Shown here piece after piece: positions 51,373-59,675 of a stretch of 64,000 bases of DNA. The stretch is from an uncultured Lachnospiraceae bacterium (GTDB lineage: Bacteria > Bacillota > Clostridia > Lachnospirales > Lachnospiraceae): contig CAJURU010000011.1 of assembly GCA_910588845.1 (NCBI GenBank), positions 30,849 through 94,848 on the forward strand, given 5' to 3'. A program made the translations under genes and the position numbers. The notes below the pieces were generated by a model. The model searched no databases, had not been told where the DNA came from, and saw only the letters and a program-made list of their open reading frames with translations. Position 1 is the first letter of the stretch; each line of letters begins with the position of its first letter.

Positions 51373-52420
51373 AATTTATATTAATTCATTATCACAATAT
51401 ATTGATTCAATTATAGAGATGAAAAATTCCCGGTATCCGGAAGAAGGAAAATCTGTATTGTGGTTTCGGGGACACAGGAATTATGAGTGGTCATTAATCC
51501 CGTCTCTATTCAGAGGAAGTGGGAAAAACATTACCGTTGATAAACGTGGTTATACGAGCCTTAACCTTAGGGAAAGTTTGCGCCAGCAGCAGAATCATGC
51601 GAAGAATTACCAATTTTTGAAAAATGACAATCTGAATCCCATCGAATGGATGGCTGTGGCACAGCATCATGGAGTTAAGACCAGGCTGCTGGATTGGACA
51701 ACCTCGGCAATTCATGCATTGCTGTTTGCGCTGGAGGATAAATTTGCTATGAATGGGGAATTTAAGGATGAAAATAATCTCCCCTGTATTTGGTGTTTGT
51801 TTCCGCAGCGTATGAACCGGGATACTATCGGAAGTTTATTGTATCAAAAAGATGAAATAAGAAAGATTATTTCCCATAAAGAGTTATATGGAACTTTGGA
51901 ATTAGAAACTTTTCTGGATAATGCTTATGAAAATAAAGATGGGAAATATACGGATATATTTTTGGAAAGCGAAGAGCCAGAAGACGAACATTTGAATTAT
52001 CTGTATAATTTGGCTCATTTTGAAGAACTTTTAGCTGTTGTGGAGAGAAGGCCTGATATCGCATATAATGGCGGTTTGATAAACCCGCTATATTATATTT
52101 TAGATAAAATATATGGAAATGGTATCGGAATAGAAAAACTAAATCTGTCTCCGCTGGCAATTATCCATCCGTATCATTCTGAGCGTATTAAAGCTCAACA
52201 GGGAGTTTTCACTATTTTTCCAAATTTAATCGTGGAGAATGAAAATTTAAGCGATGTAGCTGATATGAGAAAAAGCGATTCTATCAGGAAGCATTTAAAC
52301 CGGATTGTCATACAATCACCAGGAAAAGTGGCTGAAGAATTGAAGGCGTTGGGAACACACCGAAGTTGGTTATATCCAGAAGAGCCCATTGTTTGCCAGG
52401 AAATTGAGAACGGTTTATAA
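51359..52420 (+). CDS. FRG domain-containing protein
   Basis: A 353-residue protein with the FRG domain in the N-terminal third: SVLWFRGHRNYEWSLIPSLF (about 32-51) and the conserved AQHHGVKTRLLDWTTSAIHA (about 101-120). The domain name comes from the F-R-G triad, present here at 36-38. FRG proteins are frequent on phages, mobile elements and in defence loci; their biochemical activity is not settled. The remaining 220 residues include a PLYYILDKIYGNG segment and no other recognisable motif. The ATG overlaps the end of the large HEMGH gene, so both are probably translated together. No terminator is obvious before the next gene. Confidence 0.88.
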   Translation: MIKSEIYINSLSQYIDSIIEMKNSRYPEEGKSVLWFRGHRNYEWSLIPSLFRGSGKNITVDKRGYTSLNLRESLRQQQNHAKNYQFLKNDNLNPIEWMAVAQHHGVKTRLLDWTTSAIHALLFALEDKFAMNGEFKDENNLPCIWCLFPQRMNRDTIGSLLYQKDEIRKIISHKELYGTLELETFLDNAYENKDGKYTDIFLESEEPEDEHLNYLYNLAHFEELLAVVERRPDIAYNGGLINPLYYILDKIYGNGIGIEKLNLSPLAIIHPYHSERIKAQQGVFTIFPNLIVENENLSDVADMRKSDSIRKHLNRIVIQSPGKVAEELKALGTHRSWLYPEEPIVCQEIENGL

Positions 52421-52498
52421 CATCAATATCATACAAGGCCAGGAAGTATTTGGAACTTTATCATTTTAATAAAACAAATTATTACAAGGATTGAAAAT

Positions 52499-54361
52499 AT
52501 GAGAAAACTTGCTTTAAGCGACGAGATTTTAATGTCTGTTGATAAGCCTGCCCGATATATTGGCAATGAAATAAACATCGTTAGGAAAAACCCGCGGGAT
52601 ATGGCAATCCGTTTTGCCATGTGTTTCCCGGATGTCTATGAGATTGGTATGTCTCACCTGGGCATCCAGATTTTATACGATATGTTCAATCAGAGGGAAG
52701 ACGTGTACTGTGAACGCGTCTATTCTCCCTGGGTTGATTTGCATAAAATCATGAAAGAACAAAATATTCCCCTGTTTACGCTGGAGACGCAGTCTCCCGT
52801 GAAAGACATGGATTTCCTGGGAATTACGATTCAATATGAAATGTGCTACACTAATATTTTGCAAGTTTTGGATTTGAGCCAGATTCCGTTGCTTGCAAAG
52901 ATGCGCACGGAGGATGATCCGATTGTAATTGGCGGCGGTCCCTGTACTTATAACCCGGAACCGCTGGCTGACTTTTTCGATATATTTTATATTGGGGAGG
53001 GAGAGACGCAGTACGATGCACTGTTTGATCTCTACAAATCTGTCCGTGCAAAAGGAGGAACGCGTTGTGAATTTCTGCGCGCTGTCAGCCAATTGCCAGG
53101 AATATATGTGCCCTCTCTGTATGAAGTAAGTTATAAGAGCGATGGGACGATTGAAGCGTTTCAGCCCAGATACGAGGATGTTCCCCCAACTATCCGCAAA
53201 GAAATTCAGATGGATCTGACAGACACTGTTTATCCCAGGAAGCCGCTAGTTCCTTATATCAAGGTGACCCAGGACAGAGTTGTATTGGAAATTCAGCGCG
53301 GCTGTATCCGCGGCTGTCGGTTTTGCCAGGCTGGTATGATTTACCGCCCAACCAGGGAGCGGGATGTCGATATGCTCAAAGAATGTGCACGGGAAATGCT
53401 TGAGAGTTCCGGGCATGAGGAAATATCATTGAGTTCTTTAAGTTCCAGCGATTACAGTAGGCTTCCAGAACTCATCAACTACCTCATTGGGTTTAAAGAG
53501 AAAGGCGTTAATATTTCTCTGCCATCCTTGCGGATAGATGCATTTTCCCTAGATGTTATGAGCAAGGTACAGGATATACGCAAGAGCAGTCTCACCTTTG
53601 CGCCTGAGGCCGGCTCACAGCGTCTGAGGAACGTTATCAACAAAGGTCTGACAGAAAGCGTGATTTTGGAGGGTGCGGGGCTGGCATTTGAGGGAGGATG
53701 GCAGAAGGTAAAACTTTATTTTATGCTGGGGCTTCCTACGGAAACCGAGAACGATATGCAGGAAATCCCCAGGCTTGCCGATAAAATTGCAAGACGTTAC
53801 TATGAAATTCCCAAAGAAAAAAGGAATGGTAAATGCCAGATTACTATTAGCACTTCCTTTTTCGTTCCCAAGCCATTTACACCGTTTCAATGGGCATCCA
53901 TGCAGACAAAAGAAGAGTATCTTCGCCGGGCTCGGATTGTTAATGAGGAGATGAAAGAACAGTTAAACCGCAAGAGCTTAAAATATAATTGGCATGAAGC
54001 TGACGTCACCGTCTTAGAGGGTGTATTTGCCAGAGGTGACCGACGTGTGGGACAAGTTTTATTGAGCGCGTATGAAAAGGGCTGTATCTTCGATTCCTGG
54101 AGTGAATTTTTTGACAATAGCAAGTGGATGGACGCTTTTCAGGAATGTGGCGTTTCCATTGACTTTTATAATTTGCGCGAGCGCGATTTAGATGAAATTC
54201 TTCCTTGGGATTTCATTGACTGCGGCGTATCGAAATCATTTTTAAAACGAGAATGGAAGAATGCCATGGAGGGCAAAGTAACCCCCAATTGCAAAATGCA
54301 GTGTAATGGCTGCGGAGCAGCACAGTTTGAAGGAGGTGTCTGCCTTGAACATCAGAATTAA
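52499..54361 (+). CDS. TIGR03960 family B12-binding-like radical SAM protein
   Basis: A 620-residue radical SAM protein. The N-terminal segment has YIGNEINIVRKNP and a cobalamin-binding-like domain (CFPDVYEIGMSHLGIQILYD, GGGPCTYNPEPLADFFD). The radical SAM triad is in QRGCIRGCRFCQAGMIYRP at about residues 256-274, followed by SLRIDAFS and FAPEAGSQRLRNVINKG. A C-terminal Cys motif (CKMQCNGCG) ends the protein. The family occurs almost always with a DUF2344 protein, RNase G and L21, as here, which points to rRNA or ribosome maturation; the reaction is unknown. AAGGATTG precedes the ATG. Confidence 0.92.
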   Translation: MRKLALSDEILMSVDKPARYIGNEINIVRKNPRDMAIRFAMCFPDVYEIGMSHLGIQILYDMFNQREDVYCERVYSPWVDLHKIMKEQNIPLFTLETQSPVKDMDFLGITIQYEMCYTNILQVLDLSQIPLLAKMRTEDDPIVIGGGPCTYNPEPLADFFDIFYIGEGETQYDALFDLYKSVRAKGGTRCEFLRAVSQLPGIYVPSLYEVSYKSDGTIEAFQPRYEDVPPTIRKEIQMDLTDTVYPRKPLVPYIKVTQDRVVLEIQRGCIRGCRFCQAGMIYRPTRERDVDMLKECAREMLESSGHEEISLSSLSSSDYSRLPELINYLIGFKEKGVNISLPSLRIDAFSLDVMSKVQDIRKSSLTFAPEAGSQRLRNVINKGLTESVILEGAGLAFEGGWQKVKLYFMLGLPTETENDMQEIPRLADKIARRYYEIPKEKRNGKCQITISTSFFVPKPFTPFQWASMQTKEEYLRRARIVNEEMKEQLNRKSLKYNWHEADVTVLEGVFARGDRRVGQVLLSAYEKGCIFDSWSEFFDNSKWMDAFQECGVSIDFYNLRERDLDEILPWDFIDCGVSKSFLKREWKNAMEGKVTPNCKMQCNGCGAAQFEGGVCLEHQN

Positions 54362-55229
54362 ATTTCAGAAGTACGGCGTTATGAAATTTATCGGGCACCT
54401 GGATATGATGCGGTATTTTCAGAAAGCCATTCGTCGTGCCGATATCGACATCGCATACTCGGAAGGGTACAGCCCTCATCAGATTATGTCATTTGCAGCG
54501 CCTCTGGGCGTGGGAGTTACCAGTGATGGAGAATATCTTGATATTGAAGTCAAGTCGTCCAAAAGCAGCAAGGAATCCATGCAAGCTTTGAATGAGACGA
54601 TGGCGGAAGGGATTTCTATCCTGGAGTACCGTAAACTGCCGGATACAGCTAAGACTTCTATGTCATTAGTGGCCGCCGCAGATTACTTGGTTTATCAAAA
54701 GCCGGGGTATGCCCTGCTTGCAGACACATATGCGCAGCTTCAGGCTAAAGTGGAAGCATTTTATGAAGGTCAGCCTCAAATTATGATTACAAAGCAGACA
54801 AAAAAACGCGAAATTGAGATGAACTTGAAGCCCTTAATCTATGAGATGAAGTCTTTAAACATGGGCTGTGGGCAGGCGCTGGAAGGTCTGGGGGTCAGAA
54901 ATCCACAGATTCTTGCTGACTGCCGGGAGGGGGAAACAAGTGAAACGCCGGCATTATTCTTAAAGCTCTGTACGGGAAGCGCCGATAATGTGAAGCCGGA
55001 ACTTGTCTTGGAAGCATTCTGCCGCTTTCATGGAATTTGTTATGAAGCCTTAGGTTTTCAGATTCACCGTCTGGAAGTTTATGCAAGGTCTGAGGAAGTT
55101 CCAGTTAAGGGTGAGTATGAGCGTCAAGCATATTTAGATTATCTGGAACGCCAGCGGGAAATTTATCGGCAGAAAGGAATAGATTTTCCACAATTCCTTG
55201 CGTTGGGGGAGCTGGGGAAGGATATTTGA
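54345..55229 (+). CDS. TIGR03936 family radical SAM-associated protein (DUF2344)
   Basis: A 294-residue DUF2344 protein: IRIKFQKYGVMKFIGHLDMMRYFQKAIRRA at the N-terminus is the family signature (quoted in parts: FIGHLDMMR, then YSEGYSPHQIMSFAAPLGVG). It is thought to act with the preceding radical SAM protein, which in some lineages is fused to it. It starts at TTG 54345, 8 nt after AAGGAGG, within the last 17 nt of the upstream gene; the frame open from 54306 has no ribosome site. The C-terminus contains ERQREIYRQKGIDFPQFLALGE. Confidence 0.9.
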   Translation: MNIRIKFQKYGVMKFIGHLDMMRYFQKAIRRADIDIAYSEGYSPHQIMSFAAPLGVGVTSDGEYLDIEVKSSKSSKESMQALNETMAEGISILEYRKLPDTAKTSMSLVAAADYLVYQKPGYALLADTYAQLQAKVEAFYEGQPQIMITKQTKKREIEMNLKPLIYEMKSLNMGCGQALEGLGVRNPQILADCREGETSETPALFLKLCTGSADNVKPELVLEAFCRFHGICYEALGFQIHRLEVYARSEEVPVKGEYERQAYLDYLERQREIYRQKGIDFPQFLALGELGKDI

Positions 55230-55296
55230 GCAGCTCAAAAACAGCGTGCAAGGAGAGGAGAACCGAGCAGTCCGCAAATTGCATTTAGGGGGAAAT

Positions 55297-56487
55297 ATGG
55301 AAAAGACACTGTTGATAACAAAACTTACCTGGAACCAAAAAGAATATCTTGCAACAGCCCTCTATCATGAGAAAAAATTGCTGGAAGTTTCACTGGAACC
55401 TCAAGATAAACAGAGCATCCTTCACAATATTTATGTGGGCAGGGTGAAGAATATTGTCAAGAATCTCAATGCTGCCTTTATCGAGATTGCGCCTGGTGTC
55501 TCCTGCTATTATGATTTGGACGAACTGAAAAATCCCCTGTATGTGAAAAAGATAAACAGCCCCCGTATGGTTCAGGGAGATGAGGTTCTTGTTCAGGTAG
55601 TGCGTGAGAGCAGTAAAGGAAAGCCGCCGAAGGTAAGTACGAACCTGAATTTTTCTGGAAAATACCTTGTTTTGACAAGCGAGAGCAATACGCTTTGTAT
55701 TTCCCGGAAATTAGACATAGAAACGAAAAAACGGCTCAAGGAATCTCTGGAATTTATCCGGGATGGCGATTTAGGTTTTATCATACGTACGAATGCCGCC
55801 CAGGCCTCCATGGAGGATATTAAAGATGAATACTGCCGTTTAAGACAGGAATACTTAACGTTAAGGGATTCTGCTATACACAGGACCGTATTTAGCTGTC
55901 TGAAAAAGCAGCTCCCAGAATACCTTCACATTCTTAGAGATATGAAAAAGGGCCAGCTTGACGCTATTGTCACGGATGATGCGGAAATTCTCGGGCAAAT
56001 TCGCCAATATTTAGACCAGTTTCCACAGCAGGAATATATACTGAAGTTTTATGAAGATCCTATGATAAGCCTCAATAAGCTCTACAGCCTTGACACGAGG
56101 CTTTGCGAAGCATTGCGTGAGCGGGTTTGGCTGAAATCGGGAGGCTATCTTATTATCCAGCCTACAGAAGCCCTGACGGTTATTGACGTCAATTCTGGAA
56201 AAAGCGTTGCGAAAAAGAGAGCGCAGGAACATTACTTTAAAATCAACATGGAGGCTGCAAAAGAAATTGCCTGCCAAATGCGCCTGCGAAATATATCGGG
56301 AATCATTATTGTAGATTTCATTGACATGAAATCGGATGAAGACAATGAACTTTTACTTAAAACATTGCGCACAAGTGTCCGTGAGGACAGCGTACCCGTA
56401 CAGATTGTGGATATGACGAAGCTTCATCTCGTGGAAATTACCCGCAAGAAGGTTAAGAAGTCTCTGGCGGAGCAATTAATGACATAA
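55297..56487 (+). CDS. rng: Ribonuclease E/G family protein without zinc-link
   Basis: A 396-residue RNase G-type endoribonuclease for rRNA processing and RNA turnover. An S1 domain (NIYVGRVKNIVKNLNAAFIEI, about 45-65) is followed by the 5'-sensor/RNase H-like region, the catalytic metal site VIDVNSGK and IIIVDFIDM, and MTKLHLVEITRKKVKKSL. It stops at LAEQLMT, exactly where E. coli RNase G and E continue into the CPxC zinc-link that joins subunits, so that element and everything after it are missing. The start at 55297 follows GGGGG by 4-8 nt; the frame open from 55198 overlaps the previous gene. Confidence 0.9.
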   Translation: MEKTLLITKLTWNQKEYLATALYHEKKLLEVSLEPQDKQSILHNIYVGRVKNIVKNLNAAFIEIAPGVSCYYDLDELKNPLYVKKINSPRMVQGDEVLVQVVRESSKGKPPKVSTNLNFSGKYLVLTSESNTLCISRKLDIETKKRLKESLEFIRDGDLGFIIRTNAAQASMEDIKDEYCRLRQEYLTLRDSAIHRTVFSCLKKQLPEYLHILRDMKKGQLDAIVTDDAEILGQIRQYLDQFPQQEYILKFYEDPMISLNKLYSLDTRLCEALRERVWLKSGGYLIIQPTEALTVIDVNSGKSVAKKRAQEHYFKINMEAAKEIACQMRLRNISGIIIVDFIDMKSDEDNELLLKTLRTSVREDSVPVQIVDMTKLHLVEITRKKVKKSLAEQLMT

Positions 56488-56560
56488 ATAGCCTTGAATT
56501 ATATACATTTCTGTGATACCTTTATGGTAACAAATGGGAAACGCACAGAATGGAGGAACA

Positions 56561-57172
56561 ATGAGAGCCGGAATGAAAAACAAAATAACAATAGCCATCC
56601 TTCTTTTTGCTGTTGCCATAACTATTCTGTTGGAGCCAGCGGCAGCTATGGCACATGGGCATGGTGGAGGAGGCCATCACAATCAAGATGCGACGGATGT
56701 AACGTACGCGCCATGTAATCGACCAGGCTGCAATCACACAGGGCATCACCGTCACGGAAAGAGAAGTTACGATGGCCATTCAGGCGCCTGTGTCACCTAC
56801 AGCCAATGTACCGTGGCAAAATGCAGGAGAACAGGAACGCATAGTCACAAGGGAAGTTACTATTGCGGGCATTCCAATGGAAAAAGAGTATATCGTCAGT
56901 GTACAGTTTCGGGCTGCACCAGGACAAAGAAGCATCGGCATAATGGAAAGTATTATTATGGGCATTCCAGTAGTTGTGTCACCTATAGCCAATGTACTGT
57001 ACGCGGCTGCCGCAAGACAAAAAAACATAATCATAATGGGCAGTGCTACTATGGCCATACTACCGGCGGCTCAACATACAGCCAGTGCACGGTTCCTAAA
57101 TGTAGGAAGACAAAAAAGCATAAACATAATGGCGTATGTTATTATGGCCATTCCACGATAAAATCATATTAA
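56561..57172 (+). CDS. Secreted Cys/His-rich tandem repeat protein
   Basis: A 203-residue exported protein. A signal peptide is evident (basic MRAGMKNK, hydrophobic core to about residue 28, AAAMAHG cleavage region). The mature part opens with HGHGGGGHH and then has five tandem units of about 30 residues built on C-x4-C-x5-H-x-H-x7-H, e.g. CTVAKC-RRTGT-HSH and ending YYGH. The spacing is like a small zinc-knuckle, so binding of zinc or another metal outside the cell is a fair inference. I know no characterised homologue. GGAGG is 4 nt before ATG 56561. It sits between rng and rplU, which are normally adjacent. Confidence 0.75.
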   Translation: MRAGMKNKITIAILLFAVAITILLEPAAAMAHGHGGGGHHNQDATDVTYAPCNRPGCNHTGHHRHGKRSYDGHSGACVTYSQCTVAKCRRTGTHSHKGSYYCGHSNGKRVYRQCTVSGCTRTKKHRHNGKYYYGHSSSCVTYSQCTVRGCRKTKKHNHNGQCYYGHTTGGSTYSQCTVPKCRKTKKHKHNGVCYYGHSTIKSY

Positions 57173-57185
57173 ATTTCCAAATCAG

Positions 57186-57214
57186 TTGACACAGACATCC
57201 TTTTATGGTAATCT
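57186..57214 (+). promoter_or_regulatory. Sigma-A promoter of rplU-prp-rpmA
   Basis: TTGACA (57186-57191), a 17-bp spacer and TAATCT (57209-57214). A TATACT at 57214-57219 is an alternative -10 but at 22-bp spacing. Confidence 0.55.
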
Positions 57215-57221
57215 ATACTAG

Positions 57222-57290
57222 TGTGCCGCACAGTGAGGTTATAAGTCTGCGCAAGCAGCACCGTAACTGGCGAGTAATGATAATAGGAGG
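57222..57290 (+). promoter_or_regulatory. Candidate L21 leader RNA
   Basis: The leader between the promoter and the rplU start (about 75 nt) contains short complementary segments (TGCGC-AAGCA-GCA and GTAACTGGCGAGTA) and lies where Firmicutes carry the L21 leader, an RNA through which ribosomal protein L21 represses its own operon. The assignment rests on position and rough structure only. Confidence 0.35.
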
Positions 57291-57296
57291 TGCCAT

Positions 57297-57602
57297 ATGT
57301 ACGCAATTATAGCAACAGGTGGTAAGCAGTACAAAGTATCCGAAGGCGATATCATTACCATTGAAAAGCTTGGCGTTGAGGCTGGCGAGAAAGTTACTTT
57401 CGATAACGTGTTGGCAGTGAGCGATGAATCTTTAAAAGTTGGAGATGATGTGGCTAACGCAACTGTAGAAGCTTCTGTAGTGGAAAACGGCAGAGGCAAG
57501 AAGGTTATCGTGTATAAGTACAAGAGAAAAACCGGCTATCATAAGAAGAACGGTCACAGACAGTCCTTCACCAAGGTTAAGATTGAAAAAATTAATGGCT
57601 AA
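57297..57602 (+). CDS. rplU: 50S ribosomal protein L21
   Basis: A 101-residue L21. MYAIIATGGKQYKVSEGDII opens the protein, and the C-terminal KYKRKTGYHKKNGHRQSFT carries the L21 signature. GGAGG lies 6 nt before the ATG. It is the first gene of the conserved rplU-prp-rpmA operon. Confidence 0.98.
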   Translation: MYAIIATGGKQYKVSEGDIITIEKLGVEAGEKVTFDNVLAVSDESLKVGDDVANATVEASVVENGRGKKVIVYKYKRKTGYHKKNGHRQSFTKVKIEKING

Positions 57603-57619
57603 TTGATAAGGAAATTGTT

Positions 57620-57949
57620 ATGATTCAAGTAACGATTTTTGAAAATCAGGCGAAGGAGTATACAGCATTTCGTTGTATAGGACATGCAGAATATGCCAAA
57701 GCTGGGGAAGATATTGTGTGTGCCGCAGTCTCTGCGTTAGTAATCAATACCGTCAATTCTATAGAACAACTTGTTTCAGATGAATGTGACCTAACGACGG
57801 AGCAGGAAAGCGGACTGATTGATTTTTCTTTAAAGGATGGTTATTCAGAGGAGTCCTTGTTGTTAATCCAATCGCTGGTTTTAGGCTTACAGGAAATACA
57901 AAAAAATTACGGAACTGAATATATGATGCTTATATTCAAGGAGGTGTAA
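57620..57949 (+). CDS. prp: Ribosomal-processing cysteine protease Prp
   Basis: A 109-residue Prp. This small cysteine protease removes the N-terminal extension of L27 in Firmicutes and is required for assembly of functional ribosomes. The catalytic pair is His22 (GHAEYAKAGED) and Cys34 (IVCAAVSALV). The gene lies between rplU and rpmA, its substrate gene, which begins 3 nt after the prp stop. Confidence 0.95.
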   Translation: MIQVTIFENQAKEYTAFRCIGHAEYAKAGEDIVCAAVSALVINTVNSIEQLVSDECDLTTEQESGLIDFSLKDGYSEESLLLIQSLVLGLQEIQKNYGTEYMMLIFKEV

Positions 57950-57952
57950 GAC

Positions 57953-58243
57953 ATGTTGAATATGAACCTTCAATTTTTCGCTCATAAGAAGGGAGTTGGC
58001 TCTACCAAAAACGGCAGAGATTCCGAATCAAAAAGACTGGGCGCAAAAAGGGCTGACGGTCAGTTTGTAAAAGCTGGAAACATTCTGTACAGGCAGCGTG
58101 GTACTAAGATTCATCCGGGTGTAAACGTAGGAATCGGCGGGGACGATACTTTATTTGCTAAGGTAGACGGCGTGCTTAGATTTGAGAGAAAAGGAAGAAG
58201 CAAGAAACAGGCTTCTGTATATCCGGTAGCAAGTAACGAATAA
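57953..58243 (+). CDS. rpmA: 50S ribosomal protein L27 with cleavable N-terminus
   Basis: A 96-residue L27. The N-terminus MLNMNLQFF-AHKKGVG is the Prp-processed extension; by analogy with Staphylococcus, cleavage is expected between Phe9 and Ala10, exposing the tail that reaches the peptidyl-transferase centre. The core GSTKNGRDSESKRLG and GNILYRQRGTKIHPG is standard. GGAGG overlaps the prp stop region. Confidence 0.98.
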   Translation: MLNMNLQFFAHKKGVGSTKNGRDSESKRLGAKRADGQFVKAGNILYRQRGTKIHPGVNVGIGGDDTLFAKVDGVLRFERKGRSKKQASVYPVASNE

Positions 58244-58275
58244 GACTGTATTCAATACGACTGATAGACTCGACT

Positions 58276-58297
58276 GAATAGCCGGGTCTATTCTTTT
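58276..58297 (+). promoter_or_regulatory. Short hairpin between rpmA and obg
   Basis: GAATAG (58276-58281) pairs with CTATTC (58288-58293), followed by TTTTC. It is a weak terminator-like hairpin 16 nt before the obg start and could reduce read-through from the ribosomal protein genes. Confidence 0.35.
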
Positions 58298-58312
58298 CAT
58301 GAGGTAAATGAT

Positions 58313-59602
58313 ATGTTTGCAGACAACGCAAAAATTACAATTAGGTCAGGAAACGGCGGAGATGGCCATGTTTCTTTCCGCCGGGAGAAATATGTTCCCA
58401 ATGGCGGGCCAGACGGCGGAGACGGTGGAGACGGTGGTAATCTGATTTTTCAGGTAGATGATGGACTAAATACACTGGCTGATTTCCGGCACAGAAGAAA
58501 ATTCTCTGCCCAAAACGGAGAACAGGGCGGCAAGCGGAACTGTCATGGCAAAAGAGGAGAAGATCTTATCTTAAAGGTTCCGGCTGGGACCATTATTAAA
58601 GATGCAGCCACAGAAAAGGTCATTGCGGATATGTCGGGAGAGAATACGAGGCAAATTGTTTTACGCGGCGGCAAAGGAGGACTCGGCAATCAACATTTTG
58701 CAACTTCCACTATGCAGGTTCCCAAATATGCGCAGCCAGGGCAGCCGGGGATCGAACTCGAGGTCTATTTAGAGTTGAAAGTAATCGCGGACGTTGGTTT
58801 AGTAGGATTTCCCAATGTTGGTAAATCGACATTGTTGTCCAGGGTAAGCAATGCAAGGCCTAAAATTGCAAACTATCATTTTACTACGTTAAATCCTAAT
58901 TTGGGAGTTGTGGATTTGGAGGATGCCGGCGGATTTGTAATTGCAGATATTCCGGGCTTGATTGAGGGGGCGGCTGAGGGAGTAGGACTTGGGCATGATT
59001 TTCTGCGTCATATTGAACGAACAAAAGTGATGATCCACATGGTAGATGCAGCTTCCGTTGAAGGACGAGACCCAATTGCGGACATTTATGCGATTAACAA
59101 AGAGCTTGATTCCTACAACCCAGAATTACTGAAAAAGCCGCAGGTAATTGCAGCGAATAAGATAGACGCTATTTATGATGAGAAGGAGAGTGCACTCCCT
59201 GCGTTAAAAGCGGAATTTGAGCCGCAAGGGATTCAGGTTTATCCAATTTCGGCAGTCAGCGGGCAAGGATTGAAGGAGTTGCTATACTATGTACAAGAAC
59301 TCCTGTCTCAGCTGGATGATACACCGGTAGTCTATGAACAGGAATTTTATCCAGAGCTGCTGGCATTTAAGGAAGACGCTTGTACCGTGGAATATGATGA
59401 AGATGAGAACGTATATGTCGTAGAGGGGCCCAAGATAGAAAAAATGCTTGGTTATACCAACATTGATTCAGAAAAAGGCTTTCTGTTTTTTCAGAAATTT
59501 CTCCGTGAACAGGGGATTTTAGAGAAATTGGAAGAACTTGGGATTTCTGACGGAGATACAGTTCGTATGTATGGACTACAGTTTGACTATTATAAGAGTT
59601 GA
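58313..59602 (+). CDS. obg: GTPase ObgE/CgtA
   Basis: A 429-residue Obg GTPase, involved in late 50S assembly and stress control. The glycine-rich Obg fold (about 1-155, with GGDGHVSFRREKYVPNGGPD and repeated GGDGG), the G domain (G1 GFPNVGKST, G3 DIPGLIEGAAEG, G4 NKID) and the C-terminal OCT domain (about 350-429) are all present. The OCT domain is the type found in Gram-positives. ATG 58313 follows GAGG with 7-nt spacing. Confidence 0.97.
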   Translation: MFADNAKITIRSGNGGDGHVSFRREKYVPNGGPDGGDGGDGGNLIFQVDDGLNTLADFRHRRKFSAQNGEQGGKRNCHGKRGEDLILKVPAGTIIKDAATEKVIADMSGENTRQIVLRGGKGGLGNQHFATSTMQVPKYAQPGQPGIELEVYLELKVIADVGLVGFPNVGKSTLLSRVSNARPKIANYHFTTLNPNLGVVDLEDAGGFVIADIPGLIEGAAEGVGLGHDFLRHIERTKVMIHMVDAASVEGRDPIADIYAINKELDSYNPELLKKPQVIAANKIDAIYDEKESALPALKAEFEPQGIQVYPISAVSGQGLKELLYYVQELLSQLDDTPVVYEQEFYPELLAFKEDACTVEYDEDENVYVVEGPKIEKMLGYTNIDSEKGFLFFQKFLREQGILEKLEELGISDGDTVRMYGLQFDYYKS

Positions 59603-59675
59603 CAAAAATTTAGAAATGAAGAATTTTTGCTGTATAAAAGGATTGATTATAATTACAGAAAGGATATAATAGAAT

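Noticed and set aside
56772..57161. 129-codon plus-strand frame inside the Cys/His repeat gene
   Set aside because: It is a second frame through the same DNA repeats; it lacks a signal peptide and the repeat regularity makes long alternative frames expected.
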